Below the pieces are notes generated by a model, which had not been told where the DNA came from, made no database searches, and worked only from the letters and a program-made list of their open reading frames with translations. From Bacteroidia bacterium (GTDB lineage: Bacteria; Bacteroidota; Bacteroidia; Palsa-965): DNA of 64,000 nucleotides. The first letter of the stretch is position 1. Every line of letters starts with the position of its first letter. Below, one piece after another: positions 56,219 to 64,000 of the stretch. Location of the stretch: positions 1 through 64,000 of the forward strand of contig JALONL010000012.1 of assembly GCA_025454955.1 (NCBI GenBank), written 5' to 3'. A program made the position numbers and the translations under genes.

Positions 56219-57619
56219 TTAAAATGCGGCTATGGCGTGTAAAAAAATGCCGCGTTCGCCGAGATGATTAAACGCAAATTCGGCGCGGAAAACCAGATCG
56301 TAATACGTCACCAGATCGGCACCAGCGCCGATGCTGCGTTGCCAGGTGTTGCCTAGAAAATTATCGTCGCCGGGCTGGCTGCTGCGGTCTTGTACGTAGG
56401 CGGCTTCGGTAAAAATTCCGGTGTAAATGGCAATGGGTATGGTGTTGAATTTTTCCATCGGGAACCATTTAAAACGCAGCATGTACGTGGGCAATAACTG
56501 AAAGCGCAGGGTTGCTTTGGCCAGGGCATAGCTTTGTCCGTCTATCACATAGTATTCGTAGCCGCGCACATATACGCTGGTGCCCATGGCGCGGCGCATG
56601 TAATACGGCTGCACGGGGCCGGGCATCCAACGTGCACGCAGCATACCGGCTGCAAACCAGCGTTTGCCCAGCGGAATGTACCTGCGCAGGCCCGCCACCA
56701 GCAAATTCACCTCCGGCGATTCTTTTCCACGCGCTGCAAAACCTATGCGTCCGGCTTCAAGTTCTATGTAAGTGCCGCGCAGGGGATATGGCCTGTAATC
56801 GCGGTTATCAAATACAAGCCTCCACGAAAAACTGAAATACGGCATACGCAGGTTGTTGCCGGCAATGTAATCGGGGGCCAGTGTGCGCACGGTGTCGGCT
56901 ATGCGCAGGTCGGTAAAGCGCAGTTCGAAAGTCTGGCGCAGATACAGGCCTTTGCGCCAGGCCAGGGCGGCGGAGGCGGTGGTTTCGGTGCGCAGCGGGG
57001 TGTTGTTGCTGCGGTAAAACAGCCATTTGTTCTGGCGGGTGGCAAAGGCCACTTCTTTTACCTGCGAGTATGCGGCTGATACCGAAAAACCGAGCGTTTG
57101 TTTGCGGTTCAGATACGGCACTACATAGGTAAGTCCAAGCTGCGGGGCATAGCCCACACGTACTTTCAGTTGCAGCGTTTCGCGGCGGCCTCTGAAATTG
57201 TTGCGTATCAGGTAGCCGCCAATGCTGGCGCGGGCAAGGTTGTGGCCGTTTCGCCACCATGTATTGATGTTGGGCTCCGCCACTTCAAACAGCGGTGTGG
57301 GCCAGGTGTACCAGCGTTCGGTAACTTCTACCATTACCACACGACACATCGTATCGCCGGGCATACACACCTGCCCCACGCTTACCGTGTTAAACAACGA
57401 GGTATTGATGAGGTTTTGCCTCGAACGTTCCATCTCGGCCGCCACCTGCGTGGCAGCTATCGTGTCGCCTTCGGTAAAGGTAAGCTCACGCAAAATAATG
57501 GGCACTTTGGTTTGCGTATTGCCGCGCACCACAATTGTGCTCACCACCACACGCGCAGTATCCTGAGCGGCAGCCGCAAACACAGTAAGCAGGGCGATAA
57601 CAGAAAGGAAAAGGCGCAT
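56219..57619 (-). CDS. BamA/TamA-family outer-membrane protein with one POTRA domain
   Basis: A 466-residue exported protein with a signal peptide ending near AAAAQDTARV. A single POTRA-like domain follows (VVVSTIVVRGNTQTKVPIILRELTFTEGDT, SRQNLINTSLFNTVSVGQV), then a surface-antigen-type barrel ending in a terminal Phe (GERGIFLHAIAAF). Barrel features include FDNRDYRPYPLRGTYIELEAG and GTSVYVRGYEYYVIDGQ, the latter like the conserved lid-lock/VRGY region. It may assist insertion or export of other envelope components. It is shorter than BamA, which has five POTRA domains. The gene's 3' end abuts the satellite. Confidence 0.82.
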   Translation of the reverse strand: MRLFLSVIALLTVFAAAAQDTARVVVSTIVVRGNTQTKVPIILRELTFTEGDTIAATQVAAEMERSRQNLINTSLFNTVSVGQVCMPGDTMCRVVMVEVTERWYTWPTPLFEVAEPNINTWWRNGHNLARASIGGYLIRNNFRGRRETLQLKVRVGYAPQLGLTYVVPYLNRKQTLGFSVSAAYSQVKEVAFATRQNKWLFYRSNNTPLRTETTASAALAWRKGLYLRQTFELRFTDLRIADTVRTLAPDYIAGNNLRMPYFSFSWRLVFDNRDYRPYPLRGTYIELEAGRIGFAARGKESPEVNLLVAGLRRYIPLGKRWFAAGMLRARWMPGPVQPYYMRRAMGTSVYVRGYEYYVIDGQSYALAKATLRFQLLPTYMLRFKWFPMEKFNTIPIAIYTGIFTEAAYVQDRSSQPGDDNFLGNTWQRSIGAGADLVTYYDLVFRAEFAFNHLGERGIFLHAIAAF

Positions 57620-57722
57620 GAAAATGCCCGGTTGGCAAAGCCTAAGTTAACAACATAAAACAAAAACGCCCCGCATACCCGTATTTACTGCGGGCAGGCA
57701 GGACGTTTCTGCGTATGCTGTA

Positions 57723-58385
57723 TTACATATTAATGAAGTTCATAAACTCGTCGTAACGTCGTTTAAGATCTTCGGTAAACTCGCTTTGATGATGCGTGGC
57801 CAGTACCGTGTAGTTGTAGCGGGCAAAGGTTTGCAGAATACGCGAAAGGTCTTCGCGGTTTATTTTCAGTGTCACCAGAATTTTGGAAGTGTCGGGCATG
57901 GGCGATACATACACGCTGAGAATCTTTGCATCGTTGCCCTCTACAATCTGGGCAATTTGCGAAAGCGAGTAATCCATGCTGTTTACTTCCAGTTCGAGAA
58001 TTCCGCCCGGCTCACGCACTGCAGCCAGTGTGGCCATGCGCTCGGCCAGACGCTGTATGCTGATGGTGCCTGAGTAATGGCCGTTTTCGTCGGTTACGGC
58101 AATTACGTCGATGCCAAGTTCCGCCATCAGTTTCAACGCATCATATACATGCTGCGTACCCAACAGCACCGGCCGCACCAGCGAAATACGCTGCGAGCCG
58201 ATGGGTGCATCGGGGTCGTTGAAGTCGAGAAGAATGGAATCGGAAATTATACCTACGAATTCGGTGCCGTTTACCACCGCCAGATTGGAAACCCGGAATT
58301 CGTCCATCCAGCGCAAAGCCTTCTCAGCCGTATCGTCAATCCGAAGCGGCGGTATATCGTCGGTAATGAGGTCGTTTGCTGTCAT
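57723..58385 (-). CDS. CBS-pair protein with C-terminal ACT-like domain
   Basis: A 220-residue protein. Two CBS motifs lie at about 1-130 (ITDDIPPLRIDDTAEKALRWMDEFRVSNLAVVNGTEFVGIIS, and AELGIDVIAVTDENGHYSGTIS). An ACT-like fold follows (GGILELEVNSMDYSLSQIAQIVEGNDAKILSVYVSP). Such proteins sense nucleotides or amino acids. The start at 58385 is preferred because the upstream in-frame segment is not domain-like and contains a TACATTTG box (58427-58434 on the minus strand). No partner is evident. Confidence 0.78.
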   Translation of the reverse strand: MTANDLITDDIPPLRIDDTAEKALRWMDEFRVSNLAVVNGTEFVGIISDSILLDFNDPDAPIGSQRISLVRPVLLGTQHVYDALKLMAELGIDVIAVTDENGHYSGTISIQRLAERMATLAAVREPGGILELEVNSMDYSLSQIAQIVEGNDAKILSVYVSPMPDTSKILVTLKINREDLSRILQTFARYNYTVLATHHQSEFTEDLKRRYDEFMNFINM

Positions 58386-58654
58386 GTGTCTTTGCGCTGT
58401 GCCCCGGTTTCCCGGAGCGGGTCTTACAAATGTAAACTTTCTTTCGGGCCGTGAATCTTGTTTCAGATTTACTTTCCTGAATTTTAACTGCAAAAATCAG
58501 ACCGGGAAAACCCGGCTTTTTTATCCATAACGCCCGAAGTGGGAAAAAGTTAAACGGTTATTGTAAGTGGCAGCAAAAACCTTGCAGGAGGTGCGATTCA
58601 GGGTAACAAATTGCAGGAAGATTACCCGGTACTTTGTATTCCTGCTTATCCGCA

Positions 58655-59203
58655 TCAAGCAGCTAACGAATCGAGTGGTATAAGACCTTTCTGGCCTGCA
58701 TAATCTACAGCACTGCTATAGATATAATGTTCGGGCTGTGAAACAATACCGGCTTTTACCGGATTCTGGTGAATATAATTCGTTTTTTGAGCCGTTACAT
58801 GCGGCGAGTAAAGTACAATGGGATGGCTTTCGTTTTGCCATAGCTGGTAATAGGTGTTGTCGGGATTTGCCCGGCCTGCGTTGTCAAAAATCCATAACAG
58901 CCATGAGCGCCGGCTTTCCTTTGGGTGAGTGACGAGGTGCTTAATAATTCGTTTGGCCGTGTATTTTTTGAAATCGCGGATTATTGCTCCGGGTGTATTA
59001 TTTTCGGCACTCATTATCAGATGAAGATGGTTTGACATAAGGCACCAGGCATGTACTTTCAGACCTTTGTGTTTAATGCAATAGCAAAGGCTTTCCACAA
59101 TAATATCCCGATAATCTTTTCGTGTAAAAATATCAACCCAGCGTACTACTGTGAAGGTTACAAAATAAGGTAAATTCGGATCGTGAAATTTATAGTTGCT
59201 CAT
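58655..59203 (-). CDS. REP-associated tyrosine transposase (RAYT)
   Basis: A 182-residue Y1/HUH transposase of the RAYT group. The HUH motif is His59-Leu60-His61 in CLMSNHLHLIM, and the likely catalytic Tyr143 lies in TNYIHQNPVKAG. The start at 59203 (MSNYKFHDPN) is chosen because the longer alternative would begin inside a palindrome. RAYTs process short palindromic repeats as single strands, usually single-copy per genome and not self-mobile. A dense block of five hairpins lies directly upstream (59263-59431) and is the natural candidate substrate. Confidence 0.88.
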   Translation of the reverse strand: MSNYKFHDPNLPYFVTFTVVRWVDIFTRKDYRDIIVESLCYCIKHKGLKVHAWCLMSNHLHLIMSAENNTPGAIIRDFKKYTAKRIIKHLVTHPKESRRSWLLWIFDNAGRANPDNTYYQLWQNESHPIVLYSPHVTAQKTNYIHQNPVKAGIVSQPEHYIYSSAVDYAGQKGLIPLDSLAA

Positions 59204-59262
59204 GTGTAAAATCTTTATATTTAATAGTAATAATTGACATGTATATTTCCTGCTGTGTACAC

Positions 59263-59431
59263 GAAAAAAGTTACAAACTTTTTTCATAAAAGCGGAAAGT
59301 TTATCGGCTTCGCCGATTGAAACTTTCCGCAGCTACCGCTTTGCGGTAGCTGTTTGCGGCTGCATTCGGTTTACCTCGTCTGAGACGAGAGAAACCGAAT
59401 GTATTACTGAAAAAAGTTTGTAACTTTTTTC
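59263..59431. repeat. Five-hairpin block bounded by inverted 23-bp palindromes
   Basis: Five hairpins follow one another. H1 is 59263-59285 (GAAAAAAGTT, three-base loop, AACTTTTTTC). H2 is 59292-59330 (GCGGAAAGTTT and ATCGGC paired with GCCGAT and AAACTTTCCGC, two-base bulge). H3 is 59331-59351 (AGCTACCGC, TTT, GCGGTAGCT). H4 is 59363-59401 (CATTCGGTTT and CTCGTCT paired with AGACGAG and AAACCGAATG). H5 is 59409-59431. H5 is the exact reverse complement of H1, so the block has matching inverted ends. It lies between the recQ 3' end and the RAYT start. Confidence 0.9.
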
Positions 59432-59439
59432 AGTAATAT

Positions 59440-61653
59440 TCAGTTCTTCTCTATCCACGCCATAGCCAGCCTGATTTTATGGTAAGGCACATCGCCCCCC
59501 AATGCATCAAACACAGGCTTGAGCGCAGTTACCTTGCCCAATTTCTCCAATGCAATTTTCACCTTCGCAATTTCCCCGTCAGTCACAAAATCCTTGATGT
59601 TCATGGGCTCGCCGTTGAGATATAACTGTGCAATATGCGACCAGATGGTAGTAGGATTCAACTGCCTGCGCAGGGCAATTTCCTCCACATTGAGGCCCTG
59701 TTTGTAAAGTTCCAATGTGTCGCGGTAACTGTCGCCGCGGGCTCTTTTCTTCGATACCGATGCTTCACCCTGACTATCGGTATTTCCACCGGCAAAGCTT
59801 TTTATAGCCTCAATAAATACCTGACCGTACAATTCAAACTTATGCCTGCCCACGCCTGAAACGGCCATCATGTCTTCTTCGGTCTGGGGCAGCTCGGCAG
59901 CCATTTCGCGCAGGGTGCGGTCGCTGAATACGATGTAGGGCGGCACACCTTCTTCGTTGGCTATGCTCAGACGCAGGCGGCGCAGTTGCTGGAAGAGTTG
60001 TTCTTCGGGCGTGGTGTCGTCGGCAACGGTTTGCGCGAAACGCTGCTTCTGCCGGGCTTCCTTCTTCTGCTTTTTCTCTTCGCGGGTTTGATGTACGAGT
60101 GTGCTCAACTGCACATTTTGCTGGCCTTTGAGCACTTCGCGGCCGGTGTCGGTTATTTTCAGTGCAAAGCCTTCGTCGTAGGCAATTTCGAGAAGGCCGA
60201 GGTGGATGAATTGCAGAATGTACTGCTGCCAGTCGGCAAACGACACATCGCGGCCGGCTCCCCAGGTTTTAATCTGGTGGTAATTGCGTTCGAGCAGTTC
60301 CGCGCGCGACGATCCGCGCAGCACATCCACCAGCATATTAATGCCGGCCTCCTCCTGTGTGCGCACCACGGCCGAGAGGGCTTTCTGCGCCAGCACCGTG
60401 CCATCGAAAAAGGCGGGAGGATTTTTGCATACGTCGCAGTTGCCACAGTCGTTGGCGGCAGTTTCGCCGAAGCACGAGAGCAGGATGCGCCTGCGGCAGA
60501 TATTGGCCTCGGCCACCTGTTGCATACGCTGCAGCTTGGCGGCGTTGAGTTCGGGCTGACCGCTTTCGGCTGCCAATTTCGAGAGGAGCACAAGATCGCC
60601 CACCGTGTGAAAGAGCAGCGTATCGGCCGGGGCACCATCGCGCCCCGCTCGACCGATTTCCTGGTAATAGCTTTCGGGGTTCTTGGGCAGGTTGTAATGA
60701 ATCACCCAGCGCACATTCGACTTGTCGATGCCCATACCGAAAGCCACCGTGGCGCACACTACCTGAATGCGGTCGTGAATGAAATCGAGCTGGGTACGTT
60801 CGCGCGAGGTATTGTCCATGCCTGCGTGGTAGCAGGCGGCGTTTATTCCCTCGGCTTTCAGCGTATCGGCCAGCTCTTCGGTGAGGCGGCGGCTCATGCA
60901 GTAAATAATGCCGGGCTGGCCGGGACGTTCGGCTATGAAATCGGCAATTTCTCCGTCGCGCTGCTTTTTGCCCAGACCGTGCTTTACGGCCAGACTCAGG
61001 TTGGGCCTGTCGAACGAGGCCACAAACACATTGGGCTCGGCCAGGGCAAGTTGCTTGATAATGTCCCGCCGCGTTATTTTATCGGCCGTGGCGGTGAGTG
61101 CCATAATGGGCACGTCGGGCAGCAGGGAGCGCAGTTGATGCAACTGGGTATATTCCGGCCTGAAATCGTGGCCCCAGGCCGAGATGCAATGCGCCTCGTC
61201 TATGGCCAGAAAGCTTATCGTGAATTGCTGTTTCAGCCAGGGAAGGTCGCTGAGCAGGCGTTCGGGCGAGAGGTAAAGCAGTTTTACTTCGCCATTGCGG
61301 CAACGCATTACTAAGTCCTGCTGTTCGCCCTGCGAAACGGCACTGTTCAGCGCCCCCGCGCCAATTCCCGCCGCCCGCAACGCATCCACCTGATCTTTCA
61401 TCAATGCCAGCAAAGGCGAAATCACAATACAAACGCCCTCTTTAAGCAAAGCCGGAATCTGAAAACATACCGATTTGCCGCCGCCCGTAGGCATAAGTAC
61501 CACCGTATCTTTCCCCGCCAAAACCGAATCAATAATATCCTGCTGTAAGGGCCTGAACTGTTCGTAACCAAAATAATCCTTTAATGCCTGTTTTGCCCGC
61601 TCTCTTAATGGAAGGCTTTCTGTGGTGGCTGCTTTTGCTGTAAATAAGTCCAT
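59440..61653 (-). CDS. recQ: ATP-dependent DNA helicase RecQ
   Basis: A 737-residue 3'-5' helicase acting in recombination and fork repair. Motif I is MPTGGGKSVCFQIPAL, motif II AIDEAHCISAWGHDFRPEY, motif III MALTATA and motif VI EIGRAGRDGAPADTLLF. The zinc site is seen in NICRRRILLSCFGE with CGNCDVC. Then come the winged-helix region, an HRDC domain (FSDRTLREMAAELPQTEEDMMAVSGVGRHKFELYG), and an extra helix-turn-helix end (LYKQGLNVEEIALRRQLNPTTIWSHIAQLY) usual in this phylum. Confidence 0.96.
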   Translation of the reverse strand: MDLFTAKAATTESLPLRERAKQALKDYFGYEQFRPLQQDIIDSVLAGKDTVVLMPTGGGKSVCFQIPALLKEGVCIVISPLLALMKDQVDALRAAGIGAGALNSAVSQGEQQDLVMRCRNGEVKLLYLSPERLLSDLPWLKQQFTISFLAIDEAHCISAWGHDFRPEYTQLHQLRSLLPDVPIMALTATADKITRRDIIKQLALAEPNVFVASFDRPNLSLAVKHGLGKKQRDGEIADFIAERPGQPGIIYCMSRRLTEELADTLKAEGINAACYHAGMDNTSRERTQLDFIHDRIQVVCATVAFGMGIDKSNVRWVIHYNLPKNPESYYQEIGRAGRDGAPADTLLFHTVGDLVLLSKLAAESGQPELNAAKLQRMQQVAEANICRRRILLSCFGETAANDCGNCDVCKNPPAFFDGTVLAQKALSAVVRTQEEAGINMLVDVLRGSSRAELLERNYHQIKTWGAGRDVSFADWQQYILQFIHLGLLEIAYDEGFALKITDTGREVLKGQQNVQLSTLVHQTREEKKQKKEARQKQRFAQTVADDTTPEEQLFQQLRRLRLSIANEEGVPPYIVFSDRTLREMAAELPQTEEDMMAVSGVGRHKFELYGQVFIEAIKSFAGGNTDSQGEASVSKKRARGDSYRDTLELYKQGLNVEEIALRRQLNPTTIWSHIAQLYLNGEPMNIKDFVTDGEIAKVKIALEKLGKVTALKPVFDALGGDVPYHKIRLAMAWIEKN

Positions 61654-61823
61654 CGGTGCTTTTTCGTTAAATGAATAAATACGTGTAAAATGAAATCGGC
61701 AGCAAAACTAATTTTTGTAAAGATACGGAAGCCGTTGTTGTTGCTTGTATTCGGTTGTAAATGTTTGTTGTCGGATAAGTTCTATAAAAATGCCTTTTGT
61801 AAAGAGGAAAAGATGGGTAATAC

Positions 61824-62180
61824 TCAGTTGCCATTCTCTCTCCGCTTCAAATCTTCCTGCTCCAGCTGCTCCCAGTCAACCGGCTTCATCTGCTTCTCAC
61901 GTTCTGCCTCAAAATAAAACAACGCCGCAGCCATGTGGCGGCAAACGTCATGAGTTCTGTCTTCGCAGGTACAGAAGATGTCGGTAAACACCTCGTCTTC
62001 GTAAGTAAACGAAACTGCATGAGGATTTACCTCTTCCACCCGCACTTCATAAAAACCGGGCAACACAATACGCGGCGGTTTCACCCAGCCACTGCTGAAA
62101 TAATACCAGCCGCGCTCCAGCACATTTTCGTCAAGCTCGTTGCGAAAATTATCTAAACTGAGTGCTTCGTTATCGTCCAT
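61824..62180 (-). CDS. Small SWIM zinc-finger protein
   Basis: A 118-residue protein containing a SWIM-type zinc motif, Cys70-x-Cys72 ... Cys80-x-His82 (FCTCEDRTHDVCRHMAAALFYFE). SWIM fingers bind DNA or proteins and often sit in SNF2-type helicases; here the finger is nearly the whole protein. Acidic ends flank it. It follows higA by 19 bases on the same strand and may be a third member of that unit. Function is unknown. Confidence 0.75.
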   Translation of the reverse strand: MDDNEALSLDNFRNELDENVLERGWYYFSSGWVKPPRIVLPGFYEVRVEEVNPHAVSFTYEDEVFTDIFCTCEDRTHDVCRHMAAALFYFEAEREKQMKPVDWEQLEQEDLKRRENGN

Positions 62181-62199
62181 TCAATTCCACTAAAATGGC

Positions 62200-62553
62200 C
62201 TAATACGCTTTAATCAGCACTTCGGCCGGTATAGCCAGAGCTTTGCTCAAACGGCGGATCATTTCGAGGGTAAGTTTGCGCTTACGGTTAAGCACTTCGC
62301 TCAGGTGGCTTTTGCTGCCCACTAATTTGGCAAGGTCGTTTTGCTTCAAACCCAGTTGCTCCATTCTGAATTGAATGGCTTCCACCGGATCGGGCATATC
62401 AATAGGGAAATGCTGGTTTTCGTAGTGCTCTACGAGAATGCCAAGCACTTCAAGTTCATCACCTTCTGCGGAGCCCGGTTTTGCATCAAAAATTTCTTCC
62501 AGGCGGGCAAGCGCACGCTGGTAATCGGCTTCGGTTTTTATGGGCTTCATCAT
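62200..62553 (-). CDS. higA: HigA-family antitoxin
   Basis: A 117-residue antitoxin: an N-terminal helical part (MMKPIKTEADYQRALARLEEIF, HYENQHFPIDMPDPVEAIQFRME) that would mask the toxin, and a Cro/C1-type helix-turn-helix (about 66-95, LGLKQNDLAKLVGSKSHLSEVLNRKRKLT). The frame is open upstream to an ATG at 62733, adding 60 residues with no recognised domain. The start at 62553 matches HigA proteins. Unusually, about 250 bases separate it from the toxin gene. It is expected to bind the palindrome in the higB promoter. Confidence 0.85.
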   Translation of the reverse strand: MMKPIKTEADYQRALARLEEIFDAKPGSAEGDELEVLGILVEHYENQHFPIDMPDPVEAIQFRMEQLGLKQNDLAKLVGSKSHLSEVLNRKRKLTLEMIRRLSKALAIPAEVLIKAY

Positions 62554-62804
62554 GGCAAAATCATTTCCGGGTATTGATTGAGGCCTGCTTTTCTCTTTTG
62601 AATACATACCTCCCGGCCAATACCCCATACCGGCATATTCTGCACGAACAGCAATAACACCGCAAAAAACCTGCGCCTGTACTTTCTGCTGCCCGCTCTT
62701 ATTTTTCTTACCCTTCATAAATAAATCCTCCATTTAATTGTAATACTACCCCTTCAATTTAATTGCACCCCAGACGGTTTAATACAACTCCTCCCAAACC
62801 ATGT

Positions 62805-63098
62805 TCAAACCGTTCGCGCATCAATCTTATCATACATGGCATGTGTACCCACAAAGCGTATCCACACCATTTTATATGCATAATTGATTTTTACAATCAG
62901 CCTGTAATGATTTCCTTTAATGTTAAACACCACCCGGTTATCTTCCAGAATACTGGCCGAAGGATAGGCCTTCTTAATATCGCCCGGTCCTTCCCAGTTT
63001 GCATGTTCAGCTTCCTGATACCATGACTTTAACGCCTGCTCTGTAATACTGTGTTTACTCCAGAACTCTCTCAATGTTCGTTTTGCTACCACTCTCAT
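62805..63098 (-). CDS. higB: HigB-family toxin (mRNA interferase)
   Basis: A 97-residue RelE-superfamily toxin of the HigB type, predicted to cut mRNA on the ribosome. Family stretches are MRVVAKRTLREFWSKH, ALKSWYQEAEHANW, NIKGNHYRLIVKINYAYKMVWIRFVGTHAMYDKID. Toxin-before-antitoxin order is characteristic of higBA. A consensus promoter with a palindromic operator lies just upstream. Confidence 0.9.
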   Translation of the reverse strand: MRVVAKRTLREFWSKHSITEQALKSWYQEAEHANWEGPGDIKKAYPSASILEDNRVVFNIKGNHYRLIVKINYAYKMVWIRFVGTHAMYDKIDARTV

Positions 63099-63112
63099 TT
63101 TCTTCCATACTT

Positions 63113-63145
63113 CAAAAGTACAACATTTCCCAAATTGGGAACAAA
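63113..63145 (-). promoter_or_regulatory. higB promoter with palindromic operator
   Basis: On the minus strand TTTG (63142-63145), a 21-base spacer and TACTTTTG (63113-63120) match the Bacteroidota consensus exactly. The spacer contains the perfect 15-base palindrome TTCCCAAATTGGGAA (63127-63141), well placed for repression by HigA alone or with HigB. The ATG is 14 bases downstream. Confidence 0.8.
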
Positions 63146-63259
63146 TTTTTTCATCTCTTTTTTTCCTATCCTTCTATTTTCAAAAAGGGCTGCAAACGTA
63201 CAACGGTTTTTTAAAAATCCAAATGTATTTTGTCGCACTGGTTATCAACCACATATAAA

Positions 63260-63287
63260 GCCGCCGTATTCTTTAGAATACGGCGGC
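63260..63287 (-). terminator. Terminator after the thiolase gene
   Basis: A 13-bp stem (GCCGCCGTATTCT with its complement) and a two-base loop, followed by TTTATA on the minus strand, 29 bases past the thiolase stop. Confidence 0.8.
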
Positions 63288-63316
63288 TGCACAAAAAATA
63301 AGTTTTCAACAGCTCT

Positions 63317-64000
63317 TCACGCCCGCTCTATCACCACGGCATATCCCTGCCCTACACCTATGCACATGGTTACCACCGCATAACGTTTTTGCTGCTCCTG
63401 TAGTTCAATGGCAGCCGAGGTAAGAATACGTGCTCCGCTCATTCCCAGCGGATGGCCAATGGCTATTGCACCGCCGTTCGGATTTACGCGGGCATCGTCG
63501 TCGGCTATGCCCCAGGCGCGGAGGCAGGCGAGGCTTTGTGCGGCAAATGCTTCGTTGAGTTCTATCAGGTCAATATCGTTCCAGGTGAGGCCGGCTTTTT
63601 TGAGTGCCGTGTTGGCGGCTGTAACCGGGCCAATGCCCATAATGCGCGGCTCTACGCCGCTTACACCCATAGACACAATGCGCGCCAGCGGTGTAAGATT
63701 GTTGGCAGCAATGGCCGTTTCGGAGGCAAGCAGCAGGGCGGCGGCTCCGTCGTTCAGACCCGAGGCGTTGCCGGCGGTTACGGTGCCGTCTTTGCGAAAC
63801 GAGGGTTTGAGGGCTGCAAGGCCTTCGAGGGTGGTTTTGGGCTTTATAAATTCGTCTTGTGCGAAAACCAGTGTATCGCCTTTTTTCTGCGGTATGCTTA
63901 CGGGCACAATTTCTTTGGCAAAACGCCCCCGTGCCTGTGCGGCGGCGGCTTTCTGCTGCGAACGCAGGGCAAATGCGTCCTGATCGGCGCGGCTTATGCT
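63317..64000 (-). CDS. Acetyl-CoA C-acetyltransferase (thiolase), 5' end outside window
   Basis: The C-terminal ~227 residues of a thiolase; the frame continues past the right edge (upstream residues read SRADQDAFALRSQQKAAAAQ). Active-site elements are GGAIAIGHPLGMSGAR (catalytic His) and VTMCIGVGQG (catalytic Cys of the second motif). Also seen are NASGLNDGAAALLLAS and LIELNEAFAAQSLA. The acyl-binding Cys near residue 90 lies outside the window. It may act in fatty-acid breakdown or acetoacetyl-CoA formation. Confidence 0.92.
   Translation of the reverse strand, partial: SISRADQDAFALRSQQKAAAAQARGRFAKEIVPVSIPQKKGDTLVFAQDEFIKPKTTLEGLAALKPSFRKDGTVTAGNASGLNDGAAALLLASETAIAANNLTPLARIVSMGVSGVEPRIMGIGPVTAANTALKKAGLTWNDIDLIELNEAFAAQSLACLRAWGIADDDARVNPNGGAIAIGHPLGMSGARILTSAAIELQEQQKRYAVVTMCIGVGQGYAVVIERA

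Noticed and set aside
55505-56271. Cys/Arg-rich proteins in the satellite
   Set aside because: Several overlapping frames are open at once and the repeats are not a multiple of three in length (196 and 197), so each unit would change frame.

Overview
The window is chromosomal DNA from a member of the Bacteroidota. The evidence is a gliding/type IX secretion locus (gldB, gldC, porP-like, gldK-L-M-N), secreted proteins ending in type A and type B type IX sorting domains, the order miaB / sigma-54 regulator / lptE / TPR protein / secG / groES / groEL, and promoters of the TTTG-N(18-21)-TAnnTTTG kind. Core genes are moderately GC-rich. The organism cannot be placed more precisely by reading alone; an environmental flavobacterial or sphingobacterial relative is likely. 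MurE carries the DNPR motif, so the peptidoglycan probably contains meso-diaminopimelate. I saw no rRNA, tRNA or CRISPR array.

Layout: 1-993 is a 57-bp tandem array followed by non-coding DNA. 994-5698 holds a type B sorted secreted protein, gldC and gldB, an outer-membrane barrel protein and a CHAP amidase. 5807-9621 holds nadE, a double-VOC protein and a small conserved protein boxed in by two related 26-bp repeat arrays. 9813-19816 (minus) holds gldN, gldM, gldL, gldK, a PorP/SprF protein, an arginase-fold protein with a damaged metal site, and topA. 20068-29488 (plus) is the miaB-to-groEL run, into which an AT-richer two-gene cassette (AAA ATPase plus a TOPRIM-like DUF4276 protein) has been inserted. 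29643-31836 holds small envelope and secreted proteins.

32017-49708 (minus) is a nearly complete division and cell-wall cluster: mraZ, rsmH, ftsL, ftsI, murE, mraY, murD, an extra stand-alone MurD C-terminal domain, ftsW, murG, murC, ftsQ, ftsA, ftsZ, yqeY. Genes mostly overlap or abut, except for a repeat- and hairpin-filled gap between ftsA and ftsZ. MraZ-type boxes lie upstream of mraZ. FtsZ is predicted to carry a 221-residue acidic N-terminal extension with no Lys or Arg.

50347-55337 (plus) holds a c-type-cytochrome-like lipoprotein, a glycine-lipid acyltransferase pair (glsA/glsB-like), a fatty acid hydroxylase and engB. 55543-56218 is a GC-rich satellite of about 196-bp units. 56219-64000 (minus) holds a BamA/TamA-like protein, a CBS protein, a RAYT transposase with a block of five hairpins, recQ, a SWIM-finger protein, a higBA toxin-antitoxin pair with a palindromic operator inside its promoter, and the 3' part of a thiolase gene.

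The strongest leads for something undescribed are the ATPase/TOPRIM cassette, the charge-depleted FtsZ extension with its odd ftsA-ftsZ spacer, the stand-alone MurD domain, and the RAYT hairpin block.
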